A stretch of DNA of 64,000 nt. Origin: Deinandra increscens subsp. villosa (Eukaryota; Streptophyta; Magnoliopsida; Asterales; Asteraceae). Positions 10,943 to 21,246 of this stretch are shown in pieces. The stretch covers positions 90,222,182 through 90,286,181 of the forward strand of contig JBCNJP010000017.1 in assembly GCA_039602395.1 (NCBI GenBank), read 5' to 3'. Both the position numbers and the translations under genes were made by a program. How positions within the stretch are numbered: the stretch's first letter is position 1; each line of letters begins with the position of its first letter. The notes under the pieces are model-generated. The model was not told the DNA's origin and searched no databases. It worked only from the letters and a program-made list of their open reading frames with translations.

Positions 10943-12495
10943 CTACACATGGTACTTCCGCAAGTGAATACCATTCCATGACCTAGGCAGAACCTTTCCA
11001 TCTCCATCTTCAAGCACATAAGACCCCTTGCCTAAGACTTCTGAAATTTTATACGGTCCTTCCCACTGAGGTGTTAACTTCCCAAGCTTTAAAACCTTGC
11101 TAACATCATTGTTACGCAGTACCAGGTCCCCCTCTTTAAAATAATAAACCTTTGCATGAGCATTGTAATACTTTTCCATTTTTGCTTTATACTTCCCCTC
11201 TCTGATTGCCGCAACTTCTCGTCGCTCTTCCAACATATCCAAATTTTCCCTTATCAAATCATCATTATTTCCCTGTTCAAGCATCCTTCGAGTTGGTACC
11301 CCAACTTCTGCTGGTATCACCGCTTCTGACCCATATGTTAAACTAAAAGGTGTCTCTCCATTAGCTGTTTTCGGCATTGTTCGATAGGCCCAGAGTACAT
11401 GTGCCAGCTCATCAACCCATCCGCCGCCTGCCTTCCCTAATCTCGTTTTGATGCCCTCAACTAAACTTCGGTTAACTCGCTCCACCTGCCCATTTGCTTG
11501 AGGGTATGCGACAGATGCAAAAATTTGTGTTATAGCCAACTCCTCACACCATTCCTTAAAGGGGTTATCCGCAAACTGCTTGCCATTGTCGGAAATGATG
11601 TACAATGGTAAACCAAATCTACAGATAATGTATTCCCAAACAAATTTTTTGACTTGTGCCCCAGTAATGTTCGCAACTGCTTTTGCCTCCACCCATTTAG
11701 TAAAATAATCCACAGCCACAATTAAAAATTTTACTCTTCCTGCGGCTTCAGGAAATGGCCCTACAATATCAATACCCCACTTTTGAAATGGCCAGGCTGA
11801 CACTATTGGCACCATTTCGTGTTTGGCTTTCAAACTAACCGGGGCGAATCTTTGACACTCATCGCATCTTTTAAGTATATCATTAGCAAACTTATGCATG
11901 TTAGGCCAGTAATACCCTAGTAAGATCAACTTATTAACCACCATCCGAGGGCCCATGTGATTACCACATATTCCCTTATGAACCTCACTAATCACATAGA
12001 CAGCCTCTTCTTCAGTTAAGCACTTCAACAAAGGTCCCACATACGTCCTTCTGTATAACATCCCCTCCTGAATCTGATATTGTAAAGACTTAACCTTTAC
12101 CTTCCTGGCCTCCTCTTTCCCTTCCGGCAACCGTCCCGACGTTAAGTACTCATATATTGACGCATACCAGACTGGTCCAGTCATAGCCACATCCGATACT
12201 TGCTTCTTTAATATTGAGGGTGCATCTAACACTTCAACTCTTATTTCCTTTCCCAAGTGTTTAAAAGATGTGGAGGCTAACTTGCTTAAAACATCGGCTT
12301 TTTTGTTTTGACTTCGAGTTACATGTGTAACCTCACATTTGTTAAACTCCTTCATCAGAACCTTGACCTGATCCAAGTATAGTGTCATCGCAGCACTTTT
12401 GGTTTCATAATCTCCACTGATGTGCTTTACCACTAATAACGAGTCAGTACATACTTGCACCTCATGCGCCTCTAACATCTTCATCATCCTTAACC
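10943..12495 (-). CDS. Tat pol, 3' exon: end of second RNase H plus integrase
   Basis: Final exon of gag-pol, proposed to begin at 12495 just after an AG acceptor; the first in-frame Met is at 12487. The first 70 residues carry the end of the archaeal-type RNase H (CTDSLLVV and the NKKADVLSKLA segment). Integrase follows: the HHCC zinc domain (HKGICGNHMG ... CDECQ), then the DD35E core with WGIDIVGPFP, DNGKQF and the catalytic Glu in GQVERVNRSL, and a C-terminal GPYKI-type domain. It ends at TGA near 10943. No internal stops. It works with the upstream exons as one polyprotein. Confidence 0.9.
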
Positions 12496-12580
12496 CTGTT
12501 TAGCAAAAACTTGTGAATACGTAATACTGAAAAAAGTTAACAAAGAATAATAAATTTTCCTATTTTAATTCCCAAGTAAC
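12496..12580 (-). other. Proposed intron 3 of Tat gag-pol (85 bp)
   Basis: Minus strand: donor GCAG|GTTACTTGG at 12581/12580, T-rich 3' part, acceptor AAACAG|GG at 12496/12495. Removal joins NNEAEYEAVLAG to LRMMKM, the usual continuation of the Tat RNase H. The length is not a multiple of three, so retention breaks the frame. Confidence 0.7.
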
Positions 12581-12682
12581 CTGCCAACACAGCCTCATAC
12601 TCAGCCTCGTTATTTGAAACTCCAAAATTAAACCTTATAGCATAAGTCATTTCATCTCCATCTGGACTTACAATTAATATAC
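12581..12682 (-). CDS. Tat pol, small middle exon (second RNase H core)
   Basis: A 102-bp exon between two short introns. It encodes a segment with SPDGDEMTYAIRF and NNEAEYEAVL, the catalytic-Glu region of the archaeal-type RNase H that is diagnostic for Tat elements. It has no start codon and makes sense only if spliced on both sides. Confidence 0.75.
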
Positions 12683-12792
12683 CTGTAACTTACAATATAA
12701 CAGAGTTTAAGTCTAAAATGGATATCTTATTCAATATGCAAAAGATAAAAATAAATCCATTATTACAGACGAAGAAACTAAGAAAATCTTAC
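12683..12792 (-). other. Proposed intron 2 of Tat gag-pol (110 bp)
   Basis: Minus strand: donor GGTGCAG|GTAAGATTT at 12793/12792, a strong plant donor; acceptor ACTTACAG|GTATATT at 12683/12682. Removal restores FTDGSTGSEGAGAG followed by ILIVSPDG. Unspliced, the frame stops about 20 codons later at 12731. Confidence 0.72.
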
Positions 12793-15700
12793 CTGCACCT
12801 GCTCCTTCACTTCCGGTTGAACCATCTGTAAATAATTTCCATGACAAAACTTTCTCCACATCCAACACAACTGTTGATTCTTCCGGATTTACAGGCATCT
12901 CAGCTAAGAAATCAGCAACCACCTGACCCTTGACAGCAACTCGTGACTTAAACTGTATGTCAAATTGACCCAGCTCCACAGCCCATTTAACCATTCTTCC
13001 AGACATTTCTGGCTTCCGCAACACTTGATTTATTGGATAAGATGTCAATACCTCCACACAATGTGCCTGGAAGTATCTTCGCAAACGCCTTGCAGCCACA
13101 ACTAACGCAAGTACCAACCTTTCCATCGGGGCATACCTCTGTTCATAATCTTTCAGTACCTTACTTACATAGTAAACTGGCATCTGACCTTGCTCTCTTT
13201 CTGCTACCAATACTGCACTCACAGATCCTATAGTTGCCGCTATATACATTTGCAGTGTCTCCCCTACAGTTGGAGCTGTTAAAGTTGGCAATTCGGTCAA
13301 CACCTTTTTCAACTCTGCAAATGCATCTTCCGCTTCTTGCGTCCATTGAAAATTTTCCTTCCCCAAACACTCTTTTAAAACTTTCATGAAAGGTAATGAC
13401 CTCTCAGCCGCCTTAGCAACGAATCTATGTAATGCGACTAATCTTCCATTCAAAACCTGAACATCTTTTACCGAGGTTGGCGACCCCATCTGTAATACTG
13501 CTTCCACCTTTTTTGGACAAGCACGTATCCCTTCATTAGATACCATCATCCCCAGAAACTTTCCACTCTGCATACCAAAAGAACATTTCTTTGGATTCAA
13601 TTTCATATTTATACTACGTAACTTTGCAAATGTTTCCTCAATGTCCCTGAACATACTATCCTCCTCCCTGCTTTTAATTACAATGTCATCCACATACGCC
13701 TCCAGATTTCTTCCTACCTGATCCCGAAAGGTCTTATCCATTAACCTTTGATAAGTTGCCCCCGCATTTTTCAACCCGAAAGGCATCTTGGTGTAACAAA
13801 ACAACCCTTCCCTTGTGATGAAAGTGGTTTTATCCTCATCCTCTACGGCCATCTGTATCTGATGATAACCTTTATACGCATCCAAAAAGCATTTCCACTT
13901 AAATCCTGTAACCGAATCTACCTTCCAATCAATCTCTGGCAATGGATAACAGTCCTTTGGGCACACATTATTTACATTTTTAAAATCAATACACATCCTC
14001 CAGGAGTTATCTGGCTTTTTGACCAACACGGGATTTGATACCCAATCCGAAAATTGTATTTCTCTCAAAATGTTTGCTTCTAACAACTTATCTACTTCCG
14101 CTTTCACAACTTGCGCCCGTTCATTATCCATCCCTCTCTTCCGTTGCTGGTACGGAACACTTCCTGGATACAAAGCTAACTTATGTTCTGACAGATGCCT
14201 CGGTACTCCAGTCATATCAGAAGGTTCCCACGCAAAAACATCCACACTTTTAGTTAACAAATCATATAACTTTCCCCTTGCATTCCCCGTCAATCGATCT
14301 CCAATTTGCAACTGCTGATCTGGATACCTTGGGTTAATTGCCCACTTATCCATTTTCATAATTGCTTCCCTACCTTCTTTTTGTGTTTCTGGCAACCGAA
14401 CAGCACACACCTGTAAACACCCATCAGAAGTTAAAGATGCAACCCCTCTTGGTGTTGGAAATCTTATCATCCCATGAATTACCGATATTACCGCCCCCAA
14501 CTGACTCAGAACTGGCCGCCCCAAAATGACATTATGAGAGGACGCAGCACTGACCACCAGGAACGTAACTTCCAAAGCCCGAATCTGCTCCCCCACTCCT
14601 ATAACCATTGGCAAAGTAATTTTTCCCAGAGGTCTAACCATTTCCCCTGAAAATCCCATTAAAGGAACTCTTGATGGTACCAACTTTTGTTGCACCTCTA
14701 CCCCCATTTTCCTGAAACACTGCTCATACATTATATCAACCGCGCTCCCACAATCCACATAGACCCTTTTGACTTCGTAAGTTGCTATCATAGCAGCTAC
14801 CACCACAGGTTCCTCTCTTGCCATCTGCCTTAGAAGTGGAGGAAAAGTAATTTCCTGATACTGCCAATCATCCTGCTTACTTATCTTTTTCTTTTGAAAC
14901 TTTTCCAACTGATGACGCTTTACACCAACCATATTAATTACCTTAGTTGGCTCAGTAACCCCTTTTAGAACTTTTACTAAATGCCCCAACTTTCCAGACC
15001 TTACTGCTTTATCAATTTCTTTCTTTAATGCCCAACATGCATCGGTCGTGTGGCCCCTATCTTGATGAAAATCACAATACTTGTCGAGGTTCTTCATAGG
15101 AGGAGCCTTTATTTTTGGAGGAGCCTGAAACTGAACACGCTCTGTCGACAAAATTTCACTTGGAGTTTTAATAAGTTCTACAAATTTATCATGCCGAGTC
15201 GAAACATAACCGTTTCTTGACTGAGCACCAGCATATCCTGCCCTAGCAACTACGGGCCGAACCCACTTATTTTGAAAATTACCCGTATTATTTCTTATTG
15301 GACCCGCATATCTTCTGTTAACCTGACCAGTCCCTACATATCCACCTCGAGGAACCAAATTACGACCTTCTGTTTGAACAAAACTTCCACACGCATTTTT
15401 CCCCCTAACATAAGCCTTAGCCTTATCCATCAAAACTTCCATAGACTTTGGAAGATCCTCATGCAACTTCTCAACCAACTGAGCACATCTAACCCCATGA
15501 CAAAACCCAGAAATACGCAACTGATCGCCCGCCCCAGAGATTTTCATACTCTCCCGATTGAAACGACCTATAAAGTCTTCAATTGACTCTTGATCCCTAC
15601 GCCGGATATTATGTACCTCTGTCGGATCTCTCGTGCATTTTTTCTGCTGACTAAACTGCCTCAAAAATTTTCCTTTTAAATCCTCAAAACTAATAATTCC

Positions 15701-15963
15701 ACCAACCGGAAGCGCATCAAACCAAACCCTAGCTATACCAGTGAAAGTCTGTACAAACATATGGCACCAAGTCTCTTCCGCCCAATTTTCTAACCTAGCG
15801 GCAGAGTAAAACTCAAACACATGATCATCCGGATCTGCCAATCCCCCATACTTACTCACCGTTGACGGCATCTTTAATTTGCGAGGAAATGTTGCTTCCG
15901 CGATCCATGAGGCGAACTTCGATTGTGATGTCATAGACTCCGGCATATATGGAATAACCATCT
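12793..15963 (-). CDS. Tat gag-pol, main exon: gag, protease, RT, RNase H
   Basis: 1056 codons from the Met at 15961 to the donor at 12793. Order: gag capsid region (about residues 30-230, with DPDDHVFEFYSAA); a zinc-knuckle-like motif CDFHQDRGHTTDAC; protease with the active-site DCGSAVD (about residue 405); reverse transcriptase with RMCIDFKNVN, the MPFGLKNAGATYQ segment and the catalytic YVDD; the gypsy RNase H; and the first Asp of the second RNase H (FTDGSTG) right at the exon end. No frameshift or stop. An extra upstream exon (16236-16740) probably contributes a gag N-terminal extension. Confidence 0.92.
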
Positions 15964-16235
15964 CTGCATCTTATTAATACTTAAAATAATCAACAACCCC
16001 CAACGACACGTGGACCAAGCCACAGACATGGTTCAACGAACTAAATTTTGACATAATTTTACAATTATGAATCATTATAAAATTTTCTTCAAAAGCAAAC
16101 TTTTATTTTCGGTTTTGTAAAAAATTAAAGACTCTAAGGAATCATTCTCAATAAGTAAAGAAAATCAATGATCTATACTATTATCATAAAATTTTCACAA
16201 ATTATCATCAATGATTTCGAACATGAACCTCATAC
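15964..16235 (-). other. Proposed intron 1 of Tat gag (272 bp)
   Basis: Minus strand: donor AACAG|GTATGAGG at 16236/16235; acceptor GATGCAG|AG at 15964/15963. Splicing keeps the upstream 168-codon frame in phase with the gag Met at 15961; the alternative acceptor two bases on does not. This one rests on phase and consensus only, without family homology across the junction. Confidence 0.5.
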
Positions 16236-16740
16236 CTGTTACCGAAGGTTTCACCATTTTTACTGTTTTCCGATCATCTTTTACCGCTGACATTCGTCGA
16301 TTCTGGATTTTACTCCGAAATTTTGCTAGCTGAACTTGCATATCATCAGCTTCTTCTTCCATAGATCGTTGTTCTTTCAAAAACATCAACAATTCCTTAT
16401 TCCTTCGCAAAAAATCAACATCCAGCTCTGATAAATCGTCATCATCCGACTCCTTTTCTGGTGATTTCGTGTTCTTCATACCGGCATCACTATCGAAAAC
16501 AACCATGTCTTGTTTATCGGAAACATCCTTAACCACAGACTTCTTTGATCCATCAGTACTCTCAGGAATTAACGTCTTCGAATCCATAAATGAAGTTGTG
16601 AAGACCGAAGTAGTCTTAAGTGGTGATTCATCAGCAGAAAAACCCGAATTCTGCCGAAAAGAAGAACTCGACTTCAATTTTTCGTTTGAAGCCGTAACCG
16701 AAAAAGTTTTATCCAAATCACTCATCGTCAAATTCAACAC
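16236..16740 (-). CDS. Tat gag N-terminal exon or leader ORF
   Basis: A 168-codon frame starting at Met 16740 (or 16725), about 30 bp after the primer-binding site. It is Ser/Lys/Asp-rich with an acidic patch (SDDDDLSELD) and a short coiled coil (RNKELLMFLKEQRSMEEEADDM). Such disordered plus coiled-coil leaders are common before gag in large gypsy elements. Without splicing it ends at 16195 on its own. It could be a separate small protein. Confidence 0.55.
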
Positions 16741-16767
16741 TCAATCACGAAGGATTCAGTCAACTAA

Positions 16768-16779
16768 TGGATGGCGCCA
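16768..16779 (-). other. Primer-binding site of the Tat element
   Basis: Minus strand, one base inside the 5' LTR: TGGCGCCATCCA. TGGCGCC is the start of primer sites reported for Athila/Tat elements that use tRNA-Asp; only the first seven bases fit well. Confidence 0.6.
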
Positions 16780-16780
16780 C

Positions 16781-17103
16781 TGAAAAAGGAAAAAGTGCCT
16801 AATGGAACACCTTTGCCACCAAATCAGAGAGAAGAAATTTAGAGTGAATGAGATTTGAATTTAGAGAGAGAAAGTGTTTATTGATTTTGATAGTGATACA
16901 AGTAATTTGGAAAAAAGATCCCTATTCTAGGTCCAATCTTGAGTATTTATAGGCTCGCGATCACGTCCTCTTGACCCTTAGCTCGAATCTTGCTTCAGAT
17001 CCTCGCCTTGCATACACCTATAAAACCATTATCACTTGCTCGAGGACTTAGATGCGCGATGGTCGGATGTGAACACACATCCGACAATCTCATCTATTCA
17101 TCA
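16781..17103 (-). repeat. Tat element LTR (5' LTR with respect to gag-pol)
   Basis: 323 bp, TG...CA, followed by the target duplicate GGTGG. It has the TATAAATA box on the minus strand near 16944-16952, correctly placed to drive gag-pol. Confidence 0.93.
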
Positions 17104-17148
17104 GGTGGCAATGGCAATAGATATGTATCGTCAATGATATATTAGAAT

Positions 17149-18163
17149 GGGAGGTATGGTTGTCTAAGGCAACCATTTGAATTATAGAGGCAACCAATCA
17201 TGTCATGCCAACAGGAGAGAGAAAATTTTTGCCTAAATGATGTTTTGGAGGTGGGTATGGTTGCCTAAATGTTTAGGCAAACTTTTTTATTATTATTTTT
17301 TAACTTTATATTTACAATAAACATATAAAATTAAACTAAAACATTCCTTGTAAAATAAAAACATAAAAATTCATTAAATTAGAAAAAAAGTTACAAAGTC
17401 CTAAAAATAAAAAAAGTTACCAAATCCTAAAAATAAAAAAATTACCAAGTCCTAGAAATAAAAAATTACCAAATCTTAAAAAACAACCACCATCAAAAAA
17501 TTGCATTGCCACCCATATCTCGCCGCCACTCGACGTTTTTCATCCAAAAGTACCGCTAGCAATGTTTCGGGCACTCCTTCGTAAGGCTTCAAGAACAATT
17601 CGAGGTCACGTGCCCGTTGATCTTCATCCATGCTCTCTCGTTGCCGATCCATCGTCTTCCCCACCGACCATGCACTAAATCAACAAAAGATTGTTGTTGA
17701 TAGAAACCGGGTTGTGATGGTGATGGAGGTGGTGGTTGTGAGTAGAATACGGGTTGTGGGTGTGGTTGCGTTTGAGGAATGTTGGAAGATTCACCTTTAT
17801 CTTTCCGCACTTTCGGTCGGAATTTCTTGTTGCCGGTGGCCAGTGACTTGTTCTTCCTTGATTCCATGAAAGAGTGATATTTTTTTGTTGGTTTTGTAGA
17901 TAGAAATGAGAAGAAGAGGTGTAAAAATATTGAAGTGATATTGGGGTTTTTATAGGGTTGTGGGTGAATTAAAAAAAAAAAAACCAAACTAGCCGTTGGA
18001 GTGGGCAACGGTCGAATTAACGGCTAGTTGGTGGCTTGTGTATTCGGCAACACTCGCCGAAATTACCAAAGAAGGTCGCCGAAAATATGGTTGCCATGAG
18101 GGGGGGTGTGGTCGCCGAATCATTGCCGCAGGTCGCCGAGTCATGCCGAGACATACCCCCCAC
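17149..18163. mobile_element. Harbinger-like element, truncated by the gap
   Basis: The left end reads GGGAGGTATGGTTGTCTAAGGCAACC, and the last bases before the gap (ATGCCGAGACATACCCCCCAC) are its inverted counterpart. The MITE at 25553-25860 shares both end types (GGGGGTATGGTTGCCTAAGGCAACC and a GCCG-rich opposite end). It contains a broken ORF1-like gene. An AT-rich stretch (17280-17470) carries repeated AAAAATTACCAA(A/G)TCCTA units. Confidence 0.6.
17476..17867 (-). pseudogene. Harbinger ORF1-like protein remnant, frameshifted
   Basis: From Met at 17867 the frame runs through a basic start (MESRKNKS, KKFRPKVRK), then a Pro/Gln-rich tract with PQPVFYSQPPPP and PSQPGFYQQQ, features I associate with ORF1 (Myb-like) proteins of plant PIF/Harbinger transposons. 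Near 17660 the sense shifts to another frame that continues with a charged RARDLELFLKPYEG stretch to a stop at 17476. No Myb domain is seen, so it is a deletion derivative and probably non-functional. Confidence 0.5.
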
Positions 18164-18663
18164 NNNNNNNNNNNNNNNNNNNNNNNNNNNNNNNNNNNNN
18201 NNNNNNNNNNNNNNNNNNNNNNNNNNNNNNNNNNNNNNNNNNNNNNNNNNNNNNNNNNNNNNNNNNNNNNNNNNNNNNNNNNNNNNNNNNNNNNNNNNNN
18301 NNNNNNNNNNNNNNNNNNNNNNNNNNNNNNNNNNNNNNNNNNNNNNNNNNNNNNNNNNNNNNNNNNNNNNNNNNNNNNNNNNNNNNNNNNNNNNNNNNNN
18401 NNNNNNNNNNNNNNNNNNNNNNNNNNNNNNNNNNNNNNNNNNNNNNNNNNNNNNNNNNNNNNNNNNNNNNNNNNNNNNNNNNNNNNNNNNNNNNNNNNNN
18501 NNNNNNNNNNNNNNNNNNNNNNNNNNNNNNNNNNNNNNNNNNNNNNNNNNNNNNNNNNNNNNNNNNNNNNNNNNNNNNNNNNNNNNNNNNNNNNNNNNNN
18601 NNNNNNNNNNNNNNNNNNNNNNNNNNNNNNNNNNNNNNNNNNNNNNNNNNNNNNNNNNNNNNN
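18164..18663. other. Assembly gap, 500 N
   Basis: Exactly 500 N, a conventional placeholder rather than a measured length. It separates the Harbinger-like element from a copia fragment, so the true junction is unknown. Confidence 0.99.
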
Positions 18664-19236
18664 CTTACAAAGTTTGATCAACTAATTGCTTAGGCAGTTT
18701 TTGACCAAAACAGTTTTCAGTCAAGGCTGAAATTGAAGACTAACCGAAAAACCGCAGGAATCAACCGAGAGGAGTTTTCGATCAGGCAGAATACCCGACC
18801 GAAAAGCAACCGGTGACTCGAAAACGAGTGTTTTCGATAAGACCGTGGGTCGAAAAGGTAATGACTCGAAACCTGGGCCCGAAAACCCGAAGGATGAATC
18901 GAAAACCTACTCGAAAGCCACAGAATGGATCGAAAACCAGGTACTTTGAACGCTGACTGAAGAATCAGTCAACGAGCACCCTTTTTCTCGGCAGAAAACC
19001 AGTAAATTGGACCGAAAAGGGTCAGGAAACCCTAGAAAGCCTCCTGAAGCAGCACGAAAACCCTCTATAATGCTCGAAAACCTTCTGAGAATCAGAAGGC
19101 AGCCGTCGAACACTTGTAAACCTGCAAAACACGAAAGAAAATCTTTCGAAAACCACTAAAAACACAGAAAAAACAGTCCGTTAGTCAATGACAACTCGAA
19201 TCTAGTACCACGAGAGCCGCGAAACACGTGTTTCTT
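18664..19236 (-). mobile_element. Leader/internal fragment of a copia element
   Basis: Lies immediately downstream (minus strand) of a copia primer site. It is rich in repeated TTTTCG/CGAAAAC words. No intact gag or pol frame is visible; a 68-codon minus frame (18907-19113) matches nothing I know. The rest of the element lies in or beyond the gap. Confidence 0.5.
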
Positions 19237-19249
19237 GGCTCTGATACCA
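19237..19249 (-). other. Copia primer-binding site (initiator tRNA-Met type)
   Basis: Minus strand TGGTATCAGAGCC, the standard plant copia PBS, two bases inside the LTR edge at 19252. Confidence 0.85.
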
Positions 19250-19251
19250 AT

Positions 19252-19630
19252 TGTAAGGATCAGACCTATCTCTCACGTGATACTAAATCTATTGATTGCG
19301 TGCGGAAACCGTAATCAATAGGTGATTCGAATAAACAATCAATAAAAAAACAACTAACAATGCAAGAAATTAAATGTTACCAAAGTAGAACCCAAGCACA
19401 CTTGAAGAACCGTATTCTAGGGAGCTAGAATACGCAAAACACTTTTGTAGTTTTTCGATGAACAACCAACAACCCTAATAACAATGAAAGACTAACTATT
19501 TATAGGCTAAGGTTTGAGTGGAGAACAAGTCTCCTCAAACCCTAAAGGATTCGGAATATGTTCAAGCTAAACCGATCCATATAAGCCCATCAACAAAATC
19601 AAAAGTGTTAGCCCAACCCATTACATTTAA
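19252..19630 (-). repeat. Copia 5' LTR (minus orientation)
   Basis: Begins (plus view) TGTAAGGATCAGACC next to the primer site. It contains a TATAAATA box on the minus strand near 19498-19505. The outer edge, around 19620-19640, is estimated from a terminal CA and cannot be fixed without a second copy. Confidence 0.65.
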
Positions 19631-19682
19631 CCCAAAAACAAATAACCAACTAATGCAAAAGCCTTAATAAAATCTAGGTCTT

Positions 19683-19775
19683 TACAACGAGTTAATTCAA
19701 AATTTTGTGGTGATGTCAAGTTTCTTTTTTTATTAATTAAACTATGATCAAACTTTTTGTTTATTATATAACTAG
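19683..19775 (-). mobile_element. Truncated Helitron fragment
   Basis: GAGTTAATTCAAAATTTTGTGGTG and the next 60 bases match the segment beside the Helitron terminus at 29935-30020. The terminal hairpin is degraded here. Confidence 0.45.
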
Positions 19776-20253
19776 TCTTTGATACCCATACATCGCACGA
19801 CTGTGGTTTAAAATATATATATAAATAAAAACAATAACATCTACAATCAACATGAATCCTCCTTGTCACAAAGAGCTGAAACCTTAGTAAAAAAAATTCA
19901 GGATTTTTAACCCTTCTTAAAAGTTGTAAAAATATTATAAGTTTTATCAAATTGATAAGTATAAGAGGTATGGGTACAATTAAAACATGGCCAATTCGAC
20001 CCTAAATAACTAAATGGGGTGCATTTTTTTTATCAGTTTAAGTATTTTTATGAGTGGAATATATTAGTATTTCATATAACTGGTAGCACTTTGTTGTATT
20101 TTTTTTTTAAACAACGTCTTTTTAGTCGAACTTAGTGCTCAGCCCATCACTATTACGCAAGTGTCAAATGACCAAAATTAATAATAGTTAACATTAAAAA
20201 GTATTTATGTAAATGTAGCAATGCCTATACAATCTATTTCATTAAATGATTAC
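19776..20253. other. AT-rich spacer
   Basis: No supported gene or recognised repeat. Confidence 0.5.
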
Positions 20254-20365
20254 CTGCACAAAGGACAAAATTATAGCAATCCCTAAGAGGACAACGAAAT
20301 TGGCAAGTAGAATATTGAGAATGAATGGCAGAGAATCATCAATTGTGTAGAGATCTGAAGACAGC
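20254..20365 (-). pseudogene. Single exon of an ABCC-type (MRP) transporter
   Basis: Minus-strand exon of 112 nt bounded by an AG acceptor (20367-20366) and a GT donor (20253-20252). It encodes 37 residues that include SSDLYTIDDSLPF followed by a hydrophobic span FILNILLANFVVLLGIAII. This pattern, an RxSSD turn then a membrane helix, is the second transmembrane domain of ABC subfamily C proteins, closest in my memory to the ABCC10/plant ABCC13 branch. Neighbouring exons (PxGRILNR upstream, the next helix downstream) are not recognisable nearby, so this is probably a gene fragment or relic. Confidence 0.45.
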
Positions 20366-21150
20366 CTAAATAACCAATCAACATGTACAATTAAAAGGGT
20401 GAAACTGGTCTTATAAGAGGAATTTTAGTAGAGGTATCCATTCCCACTTATGAACTGTTCAATTTGGCTGAAGTCCTTTGGGTGAAGTCCTATATACAAC
20501 AAATCAAATGAGAGAATTAGCCATCAAAAAAGAAGTCTGATGGGTCAAAACAGCCATCAGATAAGAATGGAGCAGCACAGCATAGTACCAACTGCAAAGG
20601 AAAGGAAATAAAAAAACTGTATGAATAAGAAATGTAAACATATATAAAATAAATTCTAAAGGTATTCATATGCATACTTGCTATATACTTAAGAAAGCAT
20701 AAGAAATAAAAGTTGGTAATAGATTAACTCGTAAATTCATATTTGGAAAAAGTAACCTATGATTAATGGAAGTTCCATTGAAGCTAATTGCTGGTTAAAC
20801 ATAAGATGAGATAAATGACTTCTAAAAATTAAGTTTACTTTTTATAGTTAATAAACAGATAAAATATTTAGTAAAACATATTCATATGCATACTTGCTAT
20901 GTACTTGAGAAAGCATCAGAAATAACAGAAGCTAGGTTAGCATGACAATTAGATTCACTCTATTGATAATTAAATCAGTATTTCAAGGCAAACAAATGAA
21001 TCTTTACAAATTAACACTGTCTAACTTGAAAACTACATTTAGGCATCAGAAACTAACTAAAGACAGATCATTCTTAGCAAACAGTAATTTAGCAATTAAT
21101 TTCAATCTACCAACATAGATAGATATTGACGATTAATGACAAATGTAGGC
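20366..21150. other. Spacer, no gene seen
   Basis: AT-rich. The phrase CATATGCATACTTGCTATNTACTT with GAAAGCAT occurs twice (20668-20700 and 20883-20915), a short dispersed duplication. Confidence 0.5.
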
Positions 21151-21177
21151 AATTGGATTCCAATCAAAGAAACACAT
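21151..21177. repeat. 27-bp target-site duplication, left copy
   Basis: 27 bases from AATTGGATTCC to AACACAT, repeated perfectly at 24580-24606 on the other side of the R2-like element. Confidence 0.9.
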
Positions 21178-21246
21178 AAAAATGAAGGTAATTGGATTTA
21201 ACAGTCCCGACTCGGTCCCTCGGGTTAGCCAACTCCCGGTTGGCGT

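Larger units (their letters stand above)
6653..17103 (-). mobile_element. Ty3/gypsy LTR retrotransposon, Tat lineage, nearly intact
   Basis: A 10.45-kb element, sense strand minus. LTRs are 6653-6974 and 16781-17103; they start TG, end CA and differ by a single A in a run. The 5-bp target duplication GGTGG is at 6648-6652 and 17104-17108. Order on the minus strand: LTR, primer site, gag, protease, RT, RNase H, a second RNase H, integrase, then an antisense gene and the second LTR. The doubled RNase H and the antisense ORF between integrase and the 3' LTR are hallmarks of the Tat lineage. Near-identical LTRs mean the insertion is very young. All enzymatic domains read without stops apart from the proposed introns. 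Confidence 0.93.

Noticed and set aside
17989..18693. Open frames crossing the N gap
   Set aside because: Most of their length is unknown sequence.
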